A DNA stretch of 64,000 nucleotides, taken from the NCBI RefSeq assembly GCF_008831285.2, contig NC_045142.1, positions 67,001 to 131,000 of the forward strand, in the 5' to 3' direction. The position numbers were made by a program, and so were the translations under genes. Below are positions 42,501-51,500 of the stretch, one piece after another (position 1 is the first letter of the stretch; the number at the start of each line of letters is the position of its first letter). The stretch is from Nymphaea colorata (lineage: Eukaryota; Streptophyta; Magnoliopsida; Nymphaeales; Nymphaeaceae). The notes beneath the pieces were generated by a model. That model was not told where the DNA came from and searched no databases. It saw nothing but the letters and a program-made list of their open reading frames with translations.

Positions 42501-45500
42501 GGTGATTTTTGCCGGCGCCCACCACACTCCGCAGCACTCTGATGATACATGAGGATGGTTTGTGGGGACGCCTCTGCAGGGGTCACAGGGGTGATAGTTT
42601 CGGTGACTGGCGCTGCAGGGGCAGGGAGGAAGGTGAATTCTTCAGTGATCCTTCCTGAAGAAGAAGGTTCTGATGTGCCCTTCTGTTCTTCTTCTTCTGA
42701 GATGACTAATTTAGTCATCTTTGTAGTGACCGGGACGAGCGTGGGTTCTCCTGCTTCTGCTAGCTCGTGCCAGGTTTCTTCTTGCTCGTGGATGACTATT
42801 GGCTTTTGTTTAGTCATCTTCTGCATTTTGCTGCCAAGAGGAACCTTCAAGGGGCTGGTTACCTTGGCTTTCCCTTTTCCAGTCCCGGGGATAGGCTTAG
42901 CGTTAAGCTCGTCAAGATCTCGTTGGAGGTCTTCTCCCAGCTCTATGGTCTCGTAATGCTGAAGCCTTTTAAGCAGGCGGAGTCGTTCGTCATCCGCCCA
43001 GTTCAGGTACTCTTGCTGAGCCCTGATAAATGCTCTTGTGTTCTTGACGCCTTTGTTGGTGTAGACGGGTCCAACAGGCTGTACTTCGATTTTGACATCG
43101 AAGTAGTGCATGCTGCACATGCTGCAGCAGACTATCCCACACTTAGAGCAGTTCATGCGTTCCCTTTGTGCGGCTTGCCTGGGACAGCAGACGCACTTTG
43201 GGTTCTCGACCTCCTGATAGAAGGTCCACTCATGCTTGCAGATCATCTGTTCATAGGGCAGCATGATTGATGGCCGGTAGCTGTTCAGCTTATCTGCGCC
43301 GAGGCGTTTGATGCCGGGGTAGCAGGGTTCTTGAATAAACACGAATAGCGTGTTCAGCTGGTGCGGTCCATCCTCGTTTTCGGAGACAGTGTAGATTGCG
43401 TCGCTATCTGTCTCTCCTTCTTCAACAGAGACTATCGTGTAGTCCTCTGGGAGTTCTAGCCCTTCGAACACAGCGGTTCGCTTGATATTCCTTTTTTCGC
43501 TAGGACATTCTCGGGCAAAATGTCCTTCTTCGCCACAAAGGTAGCACTTACATTTCTTGCTTCGGATTAAGTGCTTTCTCTTCTCAATTTTGGCGTGGCT
43601 AGCATGCGGCTTCCCTTTGTAGGTTGTAGATTTCCTGAATCCATATTTTCTTCTAGGGGCCGACTGCTTGTAATACCCTGGGATGGGTATTTGAGAGCAG
43701 AAGGAGATATCTCTGAGGGATCTCCTGTAGGCAGACTCCTTGCATTCCTGTTCCAAGTACTTGTAGATGAACAGGACACGAGCGAATAGGCCAACAGAAA
43801 CTGTTGGGTATCGTTTGTCGAATTCCGCCTTGATTCGTGCTCCTAGCTCTCCTGGGAGTTTTCCCCATATTTTTTCCGATAGCTCGGTGTTCATCCAAGC
43901 TCTCCCAGATTTTGCTGCTAAATGCCAGTAGTCGTTGAGGAAGGGCAGGATGTCCTTCATGCTTCGGCACTGCAGTTGGTCAAGGTCACGCATTGCTTGG
44001 TCCTGAATGCCAGTGGTGCCTTGTGTTGGGTCTTCTAGTGAGAAGACCACTCGGATTTGACCAAGGATGTTGTTTGTTCCTTCACGTCCGAGGCCAATTC
44101 CTATCATACCCGCATACTCTGTTGGGTATGACATTCTCCAAGAAGCCCAGAAATGCTTCTCGTCTTGTCCCATCAGATTTTCAATAAAATCTGCCTTTTC
44201 CTGTGCATCTGTGAAGTCTTTTGCTTGACACAGGTTTCTGGTGACAGATGCCCACCTTTCGAAGACTTCTTCGAATAATCCCACCTCCTGTGGAATTACC
44301 AGTATAGCTCCTGCTTCGGTTTGGGCAGATGGCAAGTTCCAGTTTTCACTGAAACTTTTCCCCTTGAATTTTGTCGGTCTGTAGTGACCTTCGAACATAG
44401 GTTTAATGGGGGGTGTCCTTCCTGTTGCTGGCGGGTACCCTGGGATATTCAATGGGGGTATCCATGCTTGCAGGGTCGTAGGACCGAGGATTATACACCG
44501 ATGTTGCTGATGAGGATGCTAATAGCGTCTCCTTTGGTCGCATGGTCGGGTAATCCATGTCGGCTTGTTCCGACTCAGAGGCCTTGAGCGCCTCTCTGAG
44601 AGAATCCATAGATGGATACTCCATGTTGCTGACGAAGATGTGTTCTTCTGTTGCAAAGGGGTTTGTGAACTCCTCTGGAATCCCTTCGTCAAAAGATTGC
44701 AGATACGCGAGTTCTTCATCGTATTCATCTTTGGCTTCATCGTCTGCATCTGCTTCTGCCAGGAGGACAAAAAGTTGTTCCTCTTTGGGCGTTTGTTGCA
44801 CTCCTTCCGCCTGATCTCCTTCGGTGATGGCTGGTCTAGCTTGATAATCCCCGAATCTGAGGGAGATTCTTCCGTCTGATAGAGTGCGAGATGACAGAGA
44901 TCTCGGTACTACTGGGACGTTAATGGTAGTATTTCGTATTTCCCAGTCGAGTCCTCGGATAGACTCTGTCGTCATCCTTCTACCTGGCAATGCCGTGACT
45001 CCATGGCTTGTCAGATAGTCCGTGACATGGCCTATTTGGTAATTGAAAGCCATGTTGGGCGTATTTGATAAGCGCCCGATCAGTCCACGCGTCAGGATAA
45101 GATTGGCTTCGCCATTTCTCCAAGAATCGTATCCGCGTGTCTGTATGGAAATCTGGAAACTTCGGAAGAAGTCTCCAATGGTCATTATCGTGTCGGGAAT
45201 GATAAACGTTATCTGTGTCCCGCTTGACAAGTCGATCTCCATGGTGGCAAAGACCTGTCGGTCATCTTGCCATCTCGTGTCTCTGAACACGAGTAAGGCC
45301 TGCGTTCCTTCATCTTGCCTGTGCAAGATCTGAAGTCTAACTTGGGCAAGGCCAATGTGAATAAACCGGAAATCCTCTTGTTGGAGAGTTCTGAAACTTT
45401 CCGGTTGGATGAATTGACGGTCGATCTGCTGACCGTCGAGGCATGAGATAGCTTCCTCAGAGAGGTGTGTATACACCCTGTGCTGGTTTGAGTCCCGTCG

Positions 45501-48500
45501 GGAGCTATAGAGTACCTCTGCAGGTACCATGGTTGAACGATCTCTGAGCGATCGCTGCAACTGTGCCTCTGGTTGGAGGTATTGTTCCAGTACCTCTGTC
45601 TGCATCTGCTTCTGCCAGGAGGACAAAAAGTTGTTCCTCTTTGGGCGTTTGTTGCACTCCTTCCGCCTGATCTCCTTCGGTGATGGCTGGTCTAGCTTGA
45701 TAATCCCCGAATCTGAGGGAGATTCTTCCGTCTGATAGAGTGCGAGATGACAGAGATCTCGGTACTACTGGGACGTTAATGGTAGTATTTCGTATTTCCC
45801 AGTCGAGTCCTCGGATAGACTCTGTCGTCATCCTTCTACCTGGCAATGCCGTGACTCCATGGCTTGTCAGATAGTCCGTGACATGGCCTATTTGGTAATT
45901 GAAAGCCATGTTGGGCGTATTTGATAGGCGCCCGATCAGTCCACGCGTAAGGATAAGATTGGCTTCGCCATTTCTCCAGGAATCGTATCCGCGTGTCTGT
46001 ATGGAAATCTGGAAACTTCGGAAGAAGTCTCCAATAGTCATTATTGTGTCGGGAATGATAAATGTTATCTGTGTCCCGCTTGACAAGTCGATCTCCATGG
46101 TGGCAAAGACCTGTCGGTCATCTTGCCATCTCGTGTCTCTGAACACGAGCAAAGCTTGCGTCCCTTCATCTTGTCTATGCAAGATCTGAAGTCTAACTTG
46201 GGCAAGACCGATGTGAATAAACCGGAAATCCTCTTGTTGGAGAGTTCTGAAACTTTCCGGTTGGATGAACTGACGGTCGATCTGCTGGCCGTCGAGGCAT
46301 GAGATAGCTTCCTCAGAGAGGTGTGTATACACCCTGTGCTGGTTTGAGTCCCGTCGGGAGCTATAGAGTACCTCTGCAGGTACCATGGTTGCACGATCTC
46401 TGAGCGATCGCTGCAACTGTGCCTCTGGTTGGAGGTACTGTTCCAGTACCTCTGTCTGAGGACGTCGTCTGAGAATCCTGTTGACGTTCCTCTGGAGGTT
46501 GTGCCTCCGCCGCTGGTCTTCTCTGTAAGACCTAATTTGGTCGTCAAACTCCGCGGTAGAGTTTGATGTAGAGGCCACGGTTTGTGTGCTGACTCCGGGC
46601 CGTGAGGAGGAAAAGCGAGTACTCATGTTGATGAGGTTGGTGGTTTCGCCCTTTCTTTTTCTTGCTTTAAGATGTCGTAGGGATCTACGTGCATCTTAAG
46701 CTTTCCTCTTGCTTTCGGGGTTGGTTTTCCCAAAGAAAGACCGGATAATTTCTTCGTTATGCTTTCAAGGAGGTCGTCCTGCTTGCCTTCTTCCTTACTG
46801 ACTTGGGTGCAGAGGGTTTTAAGCTCTGCGACTGACTTGGATAAGGTTTCTATGCTAGAAATAAGGGTATCCACCTTCGCGCTAAGCTGCTGCAAGGTTG
46901 TGCTATCACTAGGGTTTGAGGCTAGATGCAAAAGGGAATTGTTTTGTTTTATCAAAATGTTTAAAATTTTGCAAATATCCTGTCCGCTGTTTCCAGTGGA
47001 GACGAAAGTTGCAGGTGACACATACGCTAAAGAGGGGGGGTCGATCTCTTGGGTAGCTCCTAAAGCTTTTCTAATCTGTTGGTTTGCATTTAACACTATC
47101 GGAATCCTGTCACTGGACATAAAATCTAATCCTTAAATGGAGCTTACGTACAGACGCTGCTCATATCACAGGTGTGGACTTACTGCCCCTCCTGGGTCTT
47201 ACACCACTTTTGTGATCCTTTCGCAGTTTCTGAACGCGATCTCACAGTTCAAGAACAAGATTCTTCTGAATAGTAGCGTTCATCCGAGTATGAAAAATAC
47301 AAACTTTTACAGAAGGAAGTTTGAAGAACAAGGCTCTGATACCAAAACAAATGCGCGCAAAATGCGGTGCGGATATGGGATTGATTGCCAAAGGATACGC
47401 CAAAGCTAGACTTGTTGCCAAAGGATATGCCCAAGAATATGGGATTGATTACGAAGAAACCTTCGCCCCTGTTGCTCGTATGACCTCTGTTAGAGCTCTT
47501 ATTGCCATTGCCTCCATTAAACAATGGTCTATATATCAATTGGATGTCAAAAATGCTTTTTTGAATGGATACTTAAATGAAGAGGTATACATGGATTCAC
47601 CCCCTGGGCTTGATTTACCTCAAGGAAAAGTTCTTTATCTTAGAAAGGCATTATATGGCTTGAAACAAGCTCCAAAAGCTTGGTTTGACATGTTTAGCAA
47701 TGTTATGTTCAAACAAGGTTTTAAATCATGCTATTCTGACACTGCTATGTTTGTTAAAAATACTGCTATAGGTATAATTGTGTTACTTTTATATGTAGAT
47801 GATATGATTATTACAGGTAATGATGCCAACGGAATTATGCAGGTAAAAGACTTTCTAAAGAATGAATTTGAAATGACTGATTTGGGTAAACTAACATATT
47901 TTCTTGGTATTGAAGTAGCTTATAGTAGAAGAGGATACTTACTCTCACAAATGAAGTTTGCCAATGACATTATAAGCAGATCAGGTATCACTGATGACAA
48001 GGTGGTAGACACTCCTGAAGCCTTAGGAGTAAAGATGAAGATTGATGATGGAGAAATTCTAGAAAATCCCACTCCATTTCGTCAATTGGTTGGAGCTCTC
48101 ACATATCTATCCATTACAAGGCCTGACATATCACATGCGGTACATGTCATAAGTCAGTTTCAACAAAGACCCACTTCTGTACACATGGGAGCCGCATTGA
48201 GGATTGTTCGATATGTCAAACACACAATCACTAAAGGACTTTTTCTATCATCCTCATCAAACTTGAATATGATTGCCTATACTGATGCTGATTGGGGTGG
48301 AGATCCTAATAACAGGCATTCCACCACCGGTTTTTGTGTTTTTCTAGGTGACTCTCTTATTTCGTGGAGGTGCAAAAAACAAAATAAAGTCTCTCTATCA
48401 TCAACTGAAGCAGAATATCGTGCCATGGCCACATGGAGATTGTGTGGTTAAAAAGCTTATTGAAGGACATTGGAATTGACTTAAATGAAGCAACCAAGCT

Positions 48501-51500
48501 CTGCTGCGACAATAAAAGTGTCATCTACATTGCTAGCAATCATACTTTTCATGAAAGGACGAAGCATATTGAAATGGATTGTCACTATGTGAGAGAAGAA
48601 TATCTTAGCCGAACAATCGATATATCCTTTGTCCCTTCCGAATATCAACTTGGAGATTTCTTCACCAAAGCACTTGCTTCAGCACGTTTTCAGTTTCTTC
48701 TTGGCAAACTTTCGGTGATCACACCGTAAGTTTGAGGGGGGGTGTTAGAATTTAAATATTAGACATTATGTAAGTATACATATGTTTCATATATGATTTG
48801 TATATATGAATATCTATGTATGCATAGGTGTTATGTATTTTATTTTATTTGCTTCCTTTTCGTTTTTATGTATTTTTTATTTCTTTTCTTTTTCTATTTT
48901 TACCTTTTCCTTTTTTGTAAAAGGGAACTAGCTGTTGGACCAGCTTCCAACGGCTAGATTTCTAGCCGTTGGAGCTGGCCCAACAGCCAACTCCTCCTTC
49001 TTCTCTCCCTTTCATTGTACTATATATATGGGACTGTTGTCCCTTGTTTGGTTAAGGCTTTTAGGCCTCTCTTGTGTATTCTTCTCTTGAGATTAATAGA
49101 TTTGGTATCTTCTCCTCAAGTTTGAGGTTTGGTTGTGTATTACCTATTGAAGTTGTTGGGATCTTCAAGAGTGTATCTCTTGAAGCATTTGTATTCTCAA
49201 GATCAGGCCTGATTTACAGGAGTTTGGATCTACATGGTTATAGTTATAGGTGACATTGTAGATAATAGTCAATTCAGTCATAAACCAATGTCACAGGTAT
49301 CGCCATATTTTTGAAAATATTGTGATATTAACGTCAAAAATAATAAAACGAAAAAAGGGAAAAAATTGCGATATTCTGAAAAAATCGGGAAAAAAATATT
49401 TATCACGAATGTTTTCGCGATTTTTTAATTTTTCTGCTTTTTAGCATTGATATTATCATGGATTCAAACATAAACTTAAAATTAGATTATTTTCATCATT
49501 TTTGTTATCATTGCAACATTCCTATTATCACTGTTATATAATTTTATTTATGTTTTCCTATTAGTTTCTCATTTATTTCATTTATACTTATTTTTTTATT
49601 TTTAAAATTTTCCAAGTTTTTCCCAAGATTTTTCCCAAAAAAAAAACAACTTTGCTGATAAAAACCCAAGAACGTTATTTGTGAAAATGTCATAAACAAC
49701 AATAGCTGATTAGCTGCTAATTTGCTAACTCAGGTACACAAGGAGTAAACTGATTTGGATTTTAAGCATCTTTCACATTTCACAACAATGATAAGCAAAT
49801 TGACAAGCAATAGTAGTGCAATAACAAACAAGTCAATATGAAATAACATCTATACTACTAAAGTTTTAATAACTAACTCTCTGTACTGATCTCATGATAC
49901 ATGCAGAATGCCTTAAAATAAATGTTATAAAAGGCATAACGTATCGTGAATTGATCGGGCCGGCCTATATACTCGTAATGTATCGTAAATTAATTTTTTA
50001 ATTCATAAAAATATTTAAAAATTAGAAAAAATAGAGAAAAAATTGGTAAAATCAGGAAAAGCAAAAAATTGATTAAAAAAAGTCATGTTTTACATATATT
50101 AAAAAAAAACTCATCACATCATTTATGAGCCATAATATATTAACAACACTGATGACTGAACATTTAGAAATGACAAATAAGAAATTCATAACAACATAAT
50201 AAACATCCATCAGAACTTTAAAGTGTTTTAGATTACATTACAAGTTTGCAACAAATAATATATTATGATTATCATCAATCAAGTTCCCATCATCCCCACG
50301 GGCCATGAGTAAACTTTCTTATCGACAAGCAAGTTCTCCTCTAAATCGACGATTTATCATATAAATGGGTGATTTTTGTAGAAAAACTAGTAAAACTTTT
50401 CCCTCTGACAACTTTTCCCTCTGACAACTTTTAGACATGTTTAGAAAAAGGGAGAAAAAAGTGTTTTTGTAAAAAACCACAAAAAATAATTTTATCCTTG
50501 TATCGTACGATACAAGGGTGTACTGGAGCGTATCGTACGATATGGCCCCCGTATCGCACGATACAGCCGATACACCTACGATACACAAGCATATCGTGTA
50601 CCGTAGGCCTATCGTTACGATATGTATCGTGCGATACGGATAACACTGCTTAAAAGTGTTTATTTCTTCCATTTCCTAAATTGGCCATTATCAAATTAAC
50701 CAAGTTCAGCTTTGAACTCACAACTGACAGTTAGGTCATAACTCATAAGCATCTTCTGAAGTCATGCTTTAATGTTATCAAGTTTGCTTTATGCAGATCT
50801 TCTTTCTCTTTAGCGATGGATCCATTTATGTTCTTTGCCCAATTGTTCCTTTCGGAAGGTAATTATGTTTCTCCTGGGGCATGTGCTTTCTTTTTTATAG
50901 TATCCTTTCTGTTCTAATCAACTATTGCTAATTGACTTTATTTTATTATATGATGGCAGCATTTACAGCTTGGCATCTATTCAGGAAATCTACAAAGATG
51001 CCCATCTCTTTGGCTTGAGGTCATCCAATTCCAAGGCTGTTAATAATGCTAGCCTTGCTCTTAATTGGTTAGAATCGACCTTTCCTGAGTTGGCTAATAA
51101 ATCACTTGAAGGGGGTGTAGTAAAAGCACATCCTTATGTTCCAATAGGCACCTCTCTTTCACTACAGGTGAGCTACTTAATTCTATAGCTTGCTTCTGGC
51201 TTGCATATTGCCTTTCATTAGGGATGTACTGCCGATTTTGATGAGTCGCTTACCTAGAATTTTGTGCTCCCATTTATGAATGACATCTTGGTGTTTAGCT
51301 TGGTAATAATATTTCTGATGTGTACGTACACGTCCTTGTCTTTGCCTGTTAGTGTGCTTTGGGAGCCAATACACTATAGTACTTGTTGTATCTGTTGGCA
51401 TCAAATGGCTACTCAAGATTTATTTTCTTCTTCTTTCGGAAAGTCAAAAGTCGTAAAAAATTTTCAAATCTGAACTGCCTGGGTTCAAAATCATAGTCCA

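Larger units (their letters stand above)
34146..47371 (-). other. Endogenous pararetrovirus block, badnavirus-like (Caulimoviridae), rearranged
   Basis: All viral genes lie on the minus strand, opposite to copia and NUP88. Reading from the right edge: primer site, 165-codon ORF, movement region, coat and two Cys motifs, protease, RT, RNase H, then three deleted units. The CXCX2CX4HX4C finger plus CX2CX11CX2CX4CX2C cluster and the ATGA overlap between the small ORF and the polyprotein are badnavirus traits. There is no target duplication. About 45 bp of copia RT is missing at the site, and 47345-47403 is filler carrying a scrambled copy of the adjacent copia sequence. This fits end joining of viral DNA rather than integrase action. 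The intergenic/promoter region and any ORF1 are absent. Frame breaks and duplications mean that no complete polyprotein is encoded. Confidence 0.92.
30612..49218 (+). mobile_element. Ty1/copia LTR retrotransposon, interrupted by an endogenous pararetrovirus
   Basis: Two 476-bp LTRs (30612-31087 and 48743-49218) show no difference that I could see by eye. The target duplication GGAGT (30607-30611 and 49219-49223) is perfect. A tRNA-Met primer site follows the 5' LTR and a G-rich polypurine tract precedes the 3' LTR. Domain order is gag, zinc knuckle, protease, integrase, RT, RNase H, which is the copia order. Without the ~13.2-kb viral block the element is about 5.4 kb, normal for the superfamily. 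Orientation is the same as NUP88. It carries two apparent single-base frameshifts as well as the insertion, so it is non-autonomous now. Confidence 0.95.

Noticed and set aside
50319-50672. 117-codon minus-strand frame rich in SYDT / VSCDT
   Set aside because: Arises from the GTATCGTACGATAC palindrome cluster; repetitive, not a protein family.
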